NCBI GenBank assembly: GCA_011957885.1
Contig: BLMO01000077.1
Span: 1 to 64,000, forward strand
From: Clostridiales bacterium
Lineage (GTDB): Bacteria; Bacillota; Clostridia; Oscillospirales; CAG-272
Reading direction: 5' to 3'
Length of the DNA stretch: 64,000 nt
Below are positions 53,468 to 62,983 of the stretch, one piece after another. Both the position numbers and the translations under genes were made by a program. The notes under the pieces were generated by a model. That model saw nothing but the letters and a program-made list of their open reading frames with translations, made no database searches and was not told where the DNA came from. Each line of letters opens with the position of its first letter. Within the stretch, counting starts at the first letter, position 1.

Positions 53468-55702
53468 TTATTCTATCACAATCTGCATTTCATCAATATC
53501 CGGAATCAAAAGCGGAGAGCCCACTGCAGGAATTTTGATTTTCCGACACTTTGGCGCATCTGTAAAGCGAGCCAAATCCTCCCCGTAATGCACCCCGCTC
53601 ACCACTTGCTTTTTACGCAGCTGGAACAAAATAACACCGGTAGAAGTACGGGTAGTTTTTTCCGGAATCAAAGAAGATTTTATAAGGATTCCCTTACCTG
53701 CATCGGACACGATCAGAAGATCCATTGTTTCCTTTTCATACACTGCTGCTATAAGCGGTGCCGTATCGGAATAAGCGCTTGTAAGCCGCTTGCGATTGGA
53801 TTTTGTCTCATATGCAGAAAGCGGAATGCGTACGCCTTTTCCATTTTCAAAAATGAAGATAATATGATGATCTGAACTGCAGGACTCATTTATAATCTTC
53901 ATCAGCATGGGACGTTCATTTTCCTCAAAATCCAGCTTACCGGGCAGGAAATCTCCCAAAAGGGACGCTTTCACCGGATCAATATCCGCTAATTTCCCTT
54001 TATACACCCGCCGCTGATCTGTGAATACCAAAAATTCATCCTTATTTTCGCAATCCTCGCTCCAGAGAATTTCATCACCATCTTTCAATCGCTGCTCATC
54101 GTTGCCGCGCAGAGACTGATGGGTGATTTTCTTAAAATAGCCGTCCCGGGTAAGCACCACCCGGCAGGCATAATTCTCTACAGTATCCAGAATTGTAGGT
54201 TCTTCGATTGTATCCGCATAAATAAGCTGGGTTTTACGGGGCTTGCCATATTTCTTTTTGACCTCGGCAAGCTGTGTGGAAATCAACGCTTTCATTTTGA
54301 TTTCATCTGCAAGCGTCTCTTCGATATCCGCAATTTCTGCCTGCAGGCTTTCGATTTCATGCACCCGATTGATCAAATATTCATGGTTCAAATGGCGCAG
54401 CTTAATTTCAGCCACATATTCCGCCTGAACCTGATCAATGGCAAATCCCTCCATCAGCCGCGGTACAACTTCCGATTCTTTTTCTGTTTCGCGGATAATG
54501 CGGATTGCCTTATCAATATCCAAAAGAATTTTGCTCAGCGCTTTCAGAAGATGGAGGCGATCCTTTTTCTTTTGCAATTCAAAGCGCAGTTCCCTGCCTA
54601 CACATCCCAGCCGGAAGCGAATCCATTCCTGTAATATGCCAATGATTCCAAGCTGTTTCGGAGATGCGTCAATGAGCACGTTAAAGTTACATGCAAATTC
54701 ATCCTGCAGGGGCGTTAGCTTATACAGCTTTGCCATTACCGCTTCCGGATCTGTTCCGCGCCGCAAGTCCAGTGTGAGTTTGAATCCGTTCAAATCAATT
54801 TCATCCCGGACATCGGTAACTTCTTTGAGCTTGCCCTCTTTAATCAGATCCACAATTTTTTTGATAATTGCTTCGATTGATGTAGAATAGGGAATCTGCA
54901 AAATATCAATACAATTGTTGTCTTTGTCATAGCTGTACCGTGCCCGCAGGCGCACACTTCCCCGTCCGGTTTCATATATGGACCGCATTTGCGCCCGGTC
55001 ATAGATCAGCATACCGCCGCCGGAAAAGTCCGGCGCTTTGATCAGATCCAGGATTTTATCGACAGACAAATTCGGATTTTTCAGAAGTGCAATCGTACCG
55101 TCGCATACCTCTGCCAAATTAAAGGAACAAATATTGGACGCCATACCCACGGCGATTCCCATATTGGGGGACACCAAAATATTGGGGAAGGTAGTAGGAA
55201 GCAAGGTAGGCTCCGTTGTGGTGTTATCGTAATTCGGCACCATATCCACTGCGTTTTTATCAATGCCTGTAAAAATCTCATTGCAGATTTTATCCAGCCG
55301 CACTTCCGTATACCGGGACGCCGCATATGCCATATCCCGGCTGTACTGCTTGCCGAAAGAGCCTTTGGAATCCACAAAGGGATGGAGCAGAGCTTCATTG
55401 CCCCGGGTGAGCCGCACCATCGTTTCGTAAATAGATGCATCACCATGAGGATTGAGCCGCATAGTTTGTCCGACAACATTTGCGCTTTTTGTGCGCGGAC
55501 CGCTGAGCAGTCCCATTTTATACATGGTATAAAGGAGTTTTCTGTGAGAAGGCTTAAAACCGTCGATTTCCGGAATTGCCCGGGAAATGATTACGCTCAT
55601 TACATAGGGCATATAGTTCGTTTCAATGGTTTCCGTAATCGGCTGGTTGACAATTTCCGCCTGTATCTGGGGCGCTTCTTCCACTTTCTTCTTTCTTGCC
55701 AT
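53468..55702 (-). CDS. parC: type IIA DNA topoisomerase, A subunit (ParC/GyrA-like)
   Basis: This 744-residue protein breaks and rejoins DNA as part of an A2B2 topoisomerase. The winged-helix region starts with YMPYVMSVIISRAIPE and FKPSHRKLLY. The active-site Tyr is near 130 in AASRYTEVRL. A coiled-coil tower follows at about 350-480, with a shortened C-terminal beta-pinwheel. The lack of a canonical GyrA-box and the length favour ParC or a second gyrase-like paralogue over the main GyrA. The B subunit gene is not in the window. Confidence 0.88.
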   Translation of the reverse strand: MARKKKVEEAPQIQAEIVNQPITETIETNYMPYVMSVIISRAIPEIDGFKPSHRKLLYTMYKMGLLSGPRTKSANVVGQTMRLNPHGDASIYETMVRLTRGNEALLHPFVDSKGSFGKQYSRDMAYAASRYTEVRLDKICNEIFTGIDKNAVDMVPNYDNTTTEPTLLPTTFPNILVSPNMGIAVGMASNICSFNLAEVCDGTIALLKNPNLSVDKILDLIKAPDFSGGGMLIYDRAQMRSIYETGRGSVRLRARYSYDKDNNCIDILQIPYSTSIEAIIKKIVDLIKEGKLKEVTDVRDEIDLNGFKLTLDLRRGTDPEAVMAKLYKLTPLQDEFACNFNVLIDASPKQLGIIGILQEWIRFRLGCVGRELRFELQKKKDRLHLLKALSKILLDIDKAIRIIRETEKESEVVPRLMEGFAIDQVQAEYVAEIKLRHLNHEYLINRVHEIESLQAEIADIEETLADEIKMKALISTQLAEVKKKYGKPRKTQLIYADTIEEPTILDTVENYACRVVLTRDGYFKKITHQSLRGNDEQRLKDGDEILWSEDCENKDEFLVFTDQRRVYKGKLADIDPVKASLLGDFLPGKLDFEENERPMLMKIINESCSSDHHIIFIFENGKGVRIPLSAYETKSNRKRLTSAYSDTAPLIAAVYEKETMDLLIVSDAGKGILIKSSLIPEKTTRTSTGVILFQLRKKQVVSGVHYGEDLARFTDAPKCRKIKIPAVGSPLLIPDIDEMQIVIE

Positions 55703-55705
55703 GAA

Positions 55706-56737
55706 TTATGACCGTCCTTTTATTACTTCACATCCGGCAGCCCGGATAATACGATTGTATAATGCAAGATATTCGTCTGTCTTTGGTGGCAGCGGCGCAT
55801 AAATAACCGGAACCTGCATTCCGTCCGCTTCCCGCAGAATTCGGAACAGATTATGCATTTGTGCGGCAGGATCGTTTTCAGCACCCAAATCCATTACTTT
55901 GGACTGCGTAAACCGGTTCAGATCCTCAGTATAGGCAAGAACCCCACAGAAATCTTTCCGGCTGTTTACAAACTCTACAAATGTATCTCTGCCGCCCTCC
56001 ACCAGAATCAATTTTGTTTTCGGTGCATAGTGCCGGTATTTCATACCGGGCGACTGGGGGCGATCCCCTGCTGCATTCGGATCCAGCACTGCCTGATCTA
56101 CCAAAACATTTTTCACTACAGACGCAAGTTCTCTTGGTAAAACTTCACCGGGACGCAGCAGCGTACATCCTTCATCTGTTAAACGAATCACAGTAGATTC
56201 CACACCAATGGCACACGCCCCGCCATCCAGAATCATATCCACCCTGCCCGACAGGTCAGCCAGAACATGTTCGGCTGTAGTGGGAGAAGGAGACCCTGAC
56301 AAATTGGCACTGGGTGCGGCAATAGGAACGCCGGCAGCCTGAATGAGTCGTCTTGCAGCGGCATGATCCGGACAGCGCACTGCCACTGTATTTAGCCCGC
56401 CTGTAACAGAATCGGGAATGCGTGGCTTCTTATCCAGAATTACTGTGAGGGGACCGGGCATAAAACGCTGTGCCAGCGCATAATACACCGGCGTGGTTAC
56501 AGCCAAGTCTTCCGCCTCACTAGGATCTGCCACATGTACTATCAACGGATTGTCCGCAGGGCGCCCCTTGGCAGCATAAATTTTTGCGGCGGCATCGGGA
56601 TCCAAAGCATTCGCGCCAAGTCCGTAAACGGTCTCTGTGGGAAACGCTACCAATCCCCCCTCCCGCAGAATTTTACCCGCGCGTTGAAATGTTTCCTCAG
56701 CAGTCTCTTCTGAAAGCCTCACAAATTCAGTTTTCAT
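55706..56737 (-). CDS. sua5: threonylcarbamoyl-AMP synthase (Sua5/TsaC type)
   Basis: This 343-residue enzyme makes threonylcarbamoyl-AMP for the t6A tRNA modification. The YrdC domain has GGLVAFPTETVYGLGANA and KGRPADNPLIVHV near the N-terminus, and APSANLSGSPSPT further on. A C-terminal Sua5 domain starts near 225 (PQSPGMKYRHYAPKT). Its start overlaps prfA by 11 bases and uses an AAAGGAG inside prfA. Confidence 0.96.
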   Translation of the reverse strand: MKTEFVRLSEETAEETFQRAGKILREGGLVAFPTETVYGLGANALDPDAAAKIYAAKGRPADNPLIVHVADPSEAEDLAVTTPVYYALAQRFMPGPLTVILDKKPRIPDSVTGGLNTVAVRCPDHAAARRLIQAAGVPIAAPSANLSGSPSPTTAEHVLADLSGRVDMILDGGACAIGVESTVIRLTDEGCTLLRPGEVLPRELASVVKNVLVDQAVLDPNAAGDRPQSPGMKYRHYAPKTKLILVEGGRDTFVEFVNSRKDFCGVLAYTEDLNRFTQSKVMDLGAENDPAAQMHNLFRILREADGMQVPVIYAPLPPKTDEYLALYNRIIRAAGCEVIKGRS

Positions 56738-57806
56738 CCGCTCCGGCTCCTTTCAGCCGCTGGGCTGCATCCGCTGTCGCCAGTGCGTCTATCATCTGAT
56801 CCAGATTTCCATCGACAAAGCTGTCCAAGCTATACAAAGTAAGTCCGATTCTGTGATCGGATATACGTCCCTGGGGGAAATTATAGGTTCGGATCCGTTC
56901 ACTTCTGTCGCCGGTTCCCACCTGTCCCCGGCGTTCTCCCGCAATCTGATCCGCCTGCTTCTGCTGCTCCATATCATACAGCTTTGTCCGCAGAAGCTTC
57001 AGCGCTTTATCCCTGTTTTTGAACTGACTGCGTTCTTCCTGACATTCCACAACGATACCGGTAGGCTTATGAATCATACGTACTGCGGATTCCGTCTTGT
57101 TTATGTGCTGTCCACCGGCGCCGCTGGACTTACAGGTTTCCACAATCAGATCAGCCGGATTGATTTCCACTTCCACTTCCTCCGCTTCGCACAAAACAGC
57201 AACCGTTGCAGTGGAAGTATGAATGCGCCCGGAGGATTCCGTTTCCGGAACCCGCTGCACCCGATGAACACCGGATTCATATTTCAGACGGGAATATGCA
57301 CCCTCGCCGGACACCATGAAAGAAATTTCCTTATATCCCCCAAGTCCCGTTTCATTCTGAGACAAAATCTCTGTTTTAAACCGATGGCTTTCCGCATACA
57401 TCGTATACATCCGAAAGAGTACCCCTGCAAATAGTGCCGCTTCTTCCCCGCCTGCACCGGCACGAATCTCAACGATGACGTTTTTGTCATCGTTGGGATC
57501 CTTGGGAAGAAGCAAAATTTTCAGTTCTTCTTCCGTTTTAGCGATCTGCTCCCGCATTGCATGATATTCTTCCTGCGCCAGAGCACGCAGTTCTCCATCC
57601 GGTTCTGATTCCATCATCTCGGCTGCATCAGCGCAGTCACGGGTAAGCTTTTCATATAAATCGTACTTTTCCACAATAGGCTGCAGGGATTTGTATTCGC
57701 GCATAAATTTCGTATACAATTCCATGTTTCCCATCGTTTCCGGTTTGGACAAATCCACTTCCACCTGGAGAAAACGGTCTTTAACTTCCTTTAGCTTATC
57801 TATCAT
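56727..57806 (-). CDS. prfA: peptide chain release factor 1
   Basis: This 359-residue RF1 reads UAG and UAA. The recognition motif is the PxT-type PET in RVPETESSGR near 185, and GGQ is near 231 in SSGAGGQHINKTES. The length is standard. It is followed by sua5 with overlap; in many bacteria prfA is followed by prmC, which is absent here. Confidence 0.97.
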   Translation of the reverse strand: MIDKLKEVKDRFLQVEVDLSKPETMGNMELYTKFMREYKSLQPIVEKYDLYEKLTRDCADAAEMMESEPDGELRALAQEEYHAMREQIAKTEEELKILLLPKDPNDDKNVIVEIRAGAGGEEAALFAGVLFRMYTMYAESHRFKTEILSQNETGLGGYKEISFMVSGEGAYSRLKYESGVHRVQRVPETESSGRIHTSTATVAVLCEAEEVEVEINPADLIVETCKSSGAGGQHINKTESAVRMIHKPTGIVVECQEERSQFKNRDKALKLLRTKLYDMEQQKQADQIAGERRGQVGTGDRSERIRTYNFPQGRISDHRIGLTLYSLDSFVDGNLDQMIDALATADAAQRLKGAGADEN

Positions 57807-57812
57807 AAGTCC

Positions 57813-59228
57813 TCATTTACAAAATGCCAGAAAGGCCTTGTATGTCTCGTACAAATCCAATTTAGAAATGACTTCAAAGGGCGCGTGCATGGACAGCACC
57901 GGCACACCCAAATCCACTGTATCTATATTTTCATTGGCAATATATTTTGCAACAGTTCCGCCGCCGCCCTCGTCGATTTTGCCAAGCTCCGCTGTCTGCC
58001 AGAGAACATTGTCTCTTGTAAACATGTCGCGGATTTTTCCGACATATTCGGCAGAAGCGTCATTTGTAGAATACTTGCCGCCGCTGCCGGTATATTTCGA
58101 CAGCACTACACCGCTGTTGAGCATGGCAGCATTCCGTTTTTCAAATACCTCACTGTACAGCGGATCATATGCTGCATTCACGTCTGCCGACAGACACATG
58201 GAACGGCTGCGCACAAGTGCTGCATTACCGTCAAGTGCATCGGACAATTCTCCGATTAAATCTGTGAGAAGGGCACTCTGCATTCCAGTCGTTCCGTCAC
58301 TGCCGGTTTCCTCTTTGTCTGCAAGAACGCAAATTACTGTATGCGCACTGTCCTCACTGTCAATCAGCGCTGTGAGCGCCGGATATGCGCACACCTTATC
58401 ATCATGACCGTATGCACCGATCATGCAGCGATCCAGACCGATATCTACAGGCCGACCGGCAGGAACGGCACAAAGCTCCGCCGTCATAAAATCGCTTTCC
58501 ACGATTCCGTATTTATCGTTGAGAATACGCATCATATTCAGCTTTACGCTGTCGGAACCGTCCGCGGGCGTTCCATCCTCTTCCAGGAGGGGAGACGCAC
58601 CAATGAGCAAGTTCAAACCTTCTCCGGCAAACGCCTTATCCAAAGGTTTCGCGCCTTGGGCTTTGCCAAGGTGCGGCAGCAAATCTGTAATGACAAACAC
58701 TGGATCCCCTGCGTCCTCACCGATATTGACCTCAATCGTTTCGCCGTCCTGTTTTGTTACCACGCCGTGCAATGCAAGGGGAATTGTAGGCCAGTGATAT
58801 TTACGGATGCCGCCGTAATAATGGGTTTTCAGATATCCCATTCCCTCTTCTTCGAAAAGGGGATGCTGTTTCAAATCCAAGCGGGGAGAATCAATATGGG
58901 CAGCGCTGATTCGCACACCATTGTTAATAGGCTCTGTACCAATCCGGAACGCAAACAGTGCTTTGCCCCGATTGTTCAGATAATACTTGCCGCCCGGGAT
59001 CACAGCGTCGCCCAAAGTATACGGCAAATATCCTGCATTTTCCAGCATCGTTACGGAAATTTTCACGGCCTCGCGCTCCGTCTTTGCGCGGAACAGATAT
59101 TCACTGTATCCGTCTGCATATTCCCCGGCACGCTCCACATCTGTACCGCTCATTGTTTCAAATACACTTTTTTTCTTATACAGAAGCTGCTCGCGCAAAG
59201 CTTCTGCCTTTGTCTTTTCGTCTGCCAT
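57813..59228 (-). CDS. M18 family aminopeptidase
   Basis: This 471-residue enzyme is a cytoplasmic tetrahedral aminopeptidase that removes acidic or neutral N-terminal residues. Its di-zinc ligands are recognisable in AAHIDSPRLDLKQHP, GAYGHDDKVCAYPAL and ADKEETGSDG, with a late VPVLSMHAPFE. The ATG at 59228 is preferred over one at 59237 because the AAAGGA site fits it better. It sits 6 bases before prfA. Confidence 0.93.
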   Translation of the reverse strand: MADEKTKAEALREQLLYKKKSVFETMSGTDVERAGEYADGYSEYLFRAKTEREAVKISVTMLENAGYLPYTLGDAVIPGGKYYLNNRGKALFAFRIGTEPINNGVRISAAHIDSPRLDLKQHPLFEEEGMGYLKTHYYGGIRKYHWPTIPLALHGVVTKQDGETIEVNIGEDAGDPVFVITDLLPHLGKAQGAKPLDKAFAGEGLNLLIGASPLLEEDGTPADGSDSVKLNMMRILNDKYGIVESDFMTAELCAVPAGRPVDIGLDRCMIGAYGHDDKVCAYPALTALIDSEDSAHTVICVLADKEETGSDGTTGMQSALLTDLIGELSDALDGNAALVRSRSMCLSADVNAAYDPLYSEVFEKRNAAMLNSGVVLSKYTGSGGKYSTNDASAEYVGKIRDMFTRDNVLWQTAELGKIDEGGGGTVAKYIANENIDTVDLGVPVLSMHAPFEVISKLDLYETYKAFLAFCK

Positions 59229-59249
59229 TTCAGTCATCCTTTCTGCTTC

Positions 59250-59825
59250 TTATGATTCATAATATAATCTTGTATATACTTCAATTGCATGATTCACTTT
59301 TTTTACATACTTTTCTGTTTCTTTATAAGGAATTTTAGCAAGCTTTCCGTTTTTGTCCGTATACTCGTCATTTTCCAGCCATTCGTCCACACTGCCGTGT
59401 CCGGCATTATATGCTGCAAACACCGTATCCCAAGAACCATACCGCAAGTACAGATAGGATAAATAGTATGTCCCATATTTAATATTTGTCTCTGGGTCAT
59501 ACAGCATTCCGGATTCCATACTTTCTTTTGTCATAGTCATCAGCCAATTGAAGGTGTCGGGCATAATCTGCATCAATCCCACTGCACCTGCACCGGAAAC
59601 CGCCCCGGAAGAAAAGGAGCTTTCCGTTTTGATAACCGCATATACAATCGCTTCCGGCACGCCGTACTGCCCTGCATACTGCTCCACATATTCGCTGTAG
59701 TCCTGAGGATAATTTGCCTGATCCACTTTATCCCAAATAAACTGGCACAAAAATCCCGTCAAAACAGACAGCAAAAGAATAGAAACGATTACCGCGCTGC
59801 GGATCAGCGCTTTTTTATATTTCAT
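59250..59825 (-). CDS. membrane-anchored lytic transglycosylase (SLT domain)
   Basis: This 191-residue protein has one N-terminal membrane helix (SAVIVSILLLSVLTGFLC) and an external Slt70-like domain. The catalytic Glu lies in AVIKTESSF, followed by the family GAVGLMQIMPDTFNWL and a YNAGHGSVDEWL segment. It cleaves the glycan backbone of peptidoglycan. AAGGAGGA precedes the ATG. Confidence 0.95.
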   Translation of the reverse strand: MKYKKALIRSAVIVSILLLSVLTGFLCQFIWDKVDQANYPQDYSEYVEQYAGQYGVPEAIVYAVIKTESSFSSGAVSGAGAVGLMQIMPDTFNWLMTMTKESMESGMLYDPETNIKYGTYYLSYLYLRYGSWDTVFAAYNAGHGSVDEWLENDEYTDKNGKLAKIPYKETEKYVKKVNHAIEVYTRLYYES

Positions 59826-59837
59826 CTTGTATCCTCC

Positions 59838-60473
59838 TTATGGCTGTCTGTTCAAAGAAAATCTTTGTATGATTTCTGCAACCTGCATGCGAACATCTGC
59901 AATACCGTCATTTTCAATCACTCCATCGCATAGTGCCTGCAGCGCGCTGTCGGACATTTGCGCGTTCAATCTTCTCCGAGCGTGATCTTCCGTGATTCCG
60001 TCCCGTGCACAAATTCGCTTCACAGACAGTTCCAGCGGTGCGCGCACATAAAACTTCAGATCGCAAAGCCGGTCAAATCCGCTTTCAAATAATACAGGTG
60101 CGTCAATCAGAGCCGCACTGTTTCCAGCATCCGCCAGCAAATCAATCGTCTGCAAGGTTTTTTCTTTGATATGCTTATGGGTAATGGCATTCAGCTGCTT
60201 TAGCCGCGATGCATTCCCAGGAGCAAAAACAATATCAGCAAGTGCCGATTTGTTTAAATCTCCGTTTTCATTCAGCACACCTTTACCGAAAGCATCTGTT
60301 ATCTCCATAAGGCATGGAGACGGTGCATCTCCGCATCCGGTTACAAGACTTTTATATACACTGTCCGTATCAATGCTTGGAATTCCAAACTGGTTAAAAA
60401 CCCCGCAGACATAGCCTTTCCCACTGCCGCTTCTTCCGCAGATCCCTAAAACCGTTATTTTTTCATGATTCAT
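59838..60473 (-). CDS. coaE: dephospho-CoA kinase
   Basis: This 211-residue kinase phosphorylates the ribose 3'-OH of dephospho-CoA, the last step in CoA synthesis. Walker A reads GRSGSGKGYV, IDTDSVYKSL follows, and the lid is near CARDGITEDHARRRLNAQ. Length is typical. Its ATG overlaps the upstream oxidoreductase stop by 4 bases. Confidence 0.93.
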   Translation of the reverse strand: MNHEKITVLGICGRSGSGKGYVCGVFNQFGIPSIDTDSVYKSLVTGCGDAPSPCLMEITDAFGKGVLNENGDLNKSALADIVFAPGNASRLKQLNAITHKHIKEKTLQTIDLLADAGNSAALIDAPVLFESGFDRLCDLKFYVRAPLELSVKRICARDGITEDHARRRLNAQMSDSALQALCDGVIENDGIADVRMQVAEIIQRFSLNRQP

Positions 60474-61588
60474 ACCATACGCACCGCTTCCCTGCGCCCC
60501 GTTTTATCAGAGAGGTATGCGGCTTCCATAACTGCCTGCACATGTGCTGCCTCGTCAAAGGATGGAGATACTGGATTGCCGCAATGTACAGCATCCAAAA
60601 AGTTATACATACTTCCGATATGACCGCGCAGCCAACCGATAGGCGCTTTTACTCCCGGGAACACACCGCCCGGCGAAGGATACCGTCCGCAGCACTCAAT
60701 CTTTGTATATCCGCGCTCCGACTGAGGTGCGGTATTATCGTAAAACCAGAGGAAGTTGGGCTGCATCAGATCAAAACGAATACTGCCCCGCTCGCCGTAA
60801 ATTTCAAAAGAGTGATCGTCATTGGTTCCGCACATAATTTTGCCCACGGAAATTGTTCCGCATGCACCGCATGCAAGCTTTGCTGTCATATAAAACACTT
60901 CGTCCGCATTGGTTTCCCACGCTTTTCCGTCCATTCCGCGCCGCAGAGGATATGCAATCTGCCCCATGCCGGACACTTCTGCAAACGGTCCGCATAAATA
61001 CTGGATCAAATCTATTGTATGTGATCCCAAATCAAACAGAACACCGCCGCCGCAAATTTCCCGATTTTGTTTCCAACCGGCGCTTTTCTCCGGATCTGCA
61101 GCGCTGCTGTGTAAAAATGCACCTCGAAAGCTTAGAATCCGTCCCAATCGTCCTGTAACCACCAACTCTTTCGCCCGCATAACAGGCAGCAGAAATCGGG
61201 TATTGAATACCACCGCACAGGTTTTTCCCTTTTCCTTAGCCAGCGCAGCGATTTCAAAAGCCTCATCAGCGGTCACGCACAAGGGCTTTTCGCAATAAAT
61301 ATGCTTGCCTGCTTCAAGTGCTTTTTTCAAAGTCTCATAGTGCAGTATATTGGGAGTACATATATCAATTATATCAATATCCGGATCTGAAAGCATTTCA
61401 TCCTGCGTGTTATAAACCCGCCCCAGATTATACTGTTCACATGCTGCTGCAGCCGTGTCCGGATGTGCCGTACATACGCCATAAATTTTAGAATAAAAAG
61501 GCAATACACCATAGTAATATTTTAAATTTTCAACGGACCAAGCATGTGCCCGCCCCATATTTCCAAAGCCGATTAGTCCAATATTCAT
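60470..61588 (-). CDS. Gfo/Idh/MocA family oxidoreductase
   Basis: This 372-residue NAD(P)-dependent enzyme has the N-terminal Rossmann fold (IGLIGFGNMGRAHAW) and the family EKPLCVTADEAFEIA motif whose Lys is catalytic. The C-terminal beta-sheet domain includes GGGVLFDLGSHTIDLIQYL. The substrate is probably a sugar or inositol derivative. AAGAGGAATC precedes the ATG. It heads a ten-gene run on the minus strand, coupled to coaE by ATGA. Confidence 0.92.
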   Translation of the reverse strand: MNIGLIGFGNMGRAHAWSVENLKYYYGVLPFYSKIYGVCTAHPDTAAAACEQYNLGRVYNTQDEMLSDPDIDIIDICTPNILHYETLKKALEAGKHIYCEKPLCVTADEAFEIAALAKEKGKTCAVVFNTRFLLPVMRAKELVVTGRLGRILSFRGAFLHSSAADPEKSAGWKQNREICGGGVLFDLGSHTIDLIQYLCGPFAEVSGMGQIAYPLRRGMDGKAWETNADEVFYMTAKLACGACGTISVGKIMCGTNDDHSFEIYGERGSIRFDLMQPNFLWFYDNTAPQSERGYTKIECCGRYPSPGGVFPGVKAPIGWLRGHIGSMYNFLDAVHCGNPVSPSFDEAAHVQAVMEAAYLSDKTGRREAVRMV

Positions 61589-61766
61589 GAGATTCCTCTT
61601 AAACTTTTTGCCGGTAAATAGTATTCAATCAATACAGAGATTATTTTATCATATTTTTACCATTTATTCAATGACTTTTCCGTGAATTCTCTATTAGAGT
61701 TATGCTTAAAATTCTGCAAATACCGTAATGTAACAATTTCAACTACTACAAATTCGGCAAAGCTAT

Positions 61767-61973
61767 AAAGCCCCTCTGTGCAAAAGAAAGGTGTCGCAGC
61801 TTGCTACAACGAAGGGATTGTCTGTTTATACCATCGATTTAATAATCCCGCTAAATGATCGTATTACAATCCCTCAGTCGACATCGCTACGCTTGGTCGA
61901 CAGCCCCCTTTGCTGGGGGAAGCCTGCACCAGCCTTGAGCCTTACCAACGGATCCTCACAAGGGAGCCTTTTA
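61767..61973. repeat. head-to-head pair of palindromic elements
   Basis: A reverse copy (AAGCCCCTCTGTGCAAAAG through GAAGGGATTGTCTG, about 61767-61826) faces a forward copy (ACAATCCCTCAGTCGAC from 61866 to CAAGGGAGCCTTTT near 61973). The forward copy has about 35 extra bases inside its final hairpin. About 40 bases separate the pair. The rest of the gap from 61589 to 61766 is AT-rich and shows nothing else. Confidence 0.85.
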
Positions 61974-61977
61974 TTAC

Positions 61978-62014
61978 AAAAACAGCGATACTATTTCACA
62001 GTATCGCTGTTTTT
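61978..62014. terminator. intrinsic terminator after rpsR
   Basis: AAAAACAGCGATACT and AGTATCGCTGTTTTT form a perfect 15-base-pair stem with a 7-base loop, 12 bases past the rpsR stop. It ends the rpsF-ssb-rpsR operon. Confidence 0.93.
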
Positions 62015-62025
62015 CACACTTATTA

Positions 62026-62382
62026 TTAGTCGCTGATGTAAGGCATCAATGCTACAACACGTGCACGTTTGATTGCGGTTGTCAGCTGTCTCTGATGCTT
62101 TGCGCATGCACCGCTGATTCTGCGAGGCAGAATCTTGCCTCTTTCAGAAACAAACTTACGCAGACGCACAGTATCCTTATAATCAATGTACTGAATTTTA
62201 TCTTCGCAGAAGATACATACTTTTTTCTTTCTGCGGTTGTTGCCGGGGCGCTGCGGTCTTCTTTCATATCTTGCTTCCTGTTTAGGAGCGCCAGCATTTT
62301 CAGTAGCAGCAGGAGCCGCAGGCTCTTGCTGTGCGGGCTGTTCTACAACTTCTTCTGTTGTAACAGTCTTATCGGTATCCAT
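62026..62382 (-). CDS. rpsR: 30S ribosomal protein S18 with N-terminal extension
   Basis: The C-terminal 70 residues are a normal S18 ([26 protein letters not shown], then [25 protein letters not shown]). In front lies an unusual acidic, Ala/Pro/Gln-rich stretch of about 40 residues, then a basic [14 protein letters not shown]. The protein is 118 residues from the ATG at 62382, about 13 bases after a GGAGG. An upstream ATG at 62412 would give 128. It is last in the rpsF-ssb-rpsR operon. Confidence 0.93.
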   Translation of the reverse strand: MDTDKTVTTEEVVEQPAQQEPAAPAATENAGAPKQEARYERRPQRPGNNRRKKKVCIFCEDKIQYIDYKDTVRLRKFVSERGKILPRRISGACAKHQRQLTTAIKRARVVALMPYISD

Positions 62383-62447
62383 GTTTCTAACGAAACCTCC
62401 ATTCATACTCATAAAAAATTCGTTTACACTTGCCGTTATTCTAAAAA

Positions 62448-62939
62448 TTAAAACGGCAGCTCGTCATCGTTAATTTCTTCAAATTTCGGTGCGTCTCCGC
62501 CTGCGCCTCCATTGGTAAAGGTAGGAGCACCATAGTTATCCGGCACGTACGGCTGTGCACCTGCACCGCTGAAGGAAGTGGACTGCGAAGCATAAGGGTT
62601 TTCTCCTTTTGAATCCACAAAAAACACTTCATCGGCAACAATTTCTGTTCTGTACTGCTTCACATTGTTATTATCTACCCAAGAACGGTTCTGCAATGTT
62701 CCGACAATACAAATTGAGCTTCCCTTATGGAAAAACCGCGTAACAAACTCAGCAGTTTGTCTCCATGCAGTCACATTGAAAAAGTCAGCCTGTGTATCTT
62801 CTGCATTCTTAGCCTTAAACTGACGGTTTACTGCAACCGAAAAAGAAGTTACAGAAACGCCGGATGCAGTTGTTTTCAGCTCCGGATCCCCTGTCAGTCT
62901 TCCGCCGATGATTACCTTATTAAAATTGAAGTTCGCCAT
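62448..62939 (-). CDS. ssb: single-stranded DNA-binding protein
   Basis: This 163-residue SSB has the OB fold ([20 protein letters not shown], then [14 protein letters not shown]). A Gly/Ala/Pro-rich linker leads to the acidic partner-binding tip NDDELPF. AAAGGATGG precedes the ATG. It lies between rpsF and rpsR as in most bacteria. Confidence 0.97.
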   Translation of the reverse strand: MANFNFNKVIIGGRLTGDPELKTTASGVSVTSFSVAVNRQFKAKNAEDTQADFFNVTAWRQTAEFVTRFFHKGSSICIVGTLQNRSWVDNNNVKQYRTEIVADEVFFVDSKGENPYASQSTSFSGAGAQPYVPDNYGAPTFTNGGAGGDAPKFEEINDDELPF

Positions 62940-62983
62940 ATGTCCATCCTTTCATAACATGCCGCACCGGGAATGTTTCGAAA

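Noticed and set aside
58341..59255. A 304-codon open frame on the plus strand within the M18 peptidase gene
   Set aside because: It is a shadow of the conserved peptidase on the opposite strand; its translation is Cys/His/Arg-rich and domain-free.
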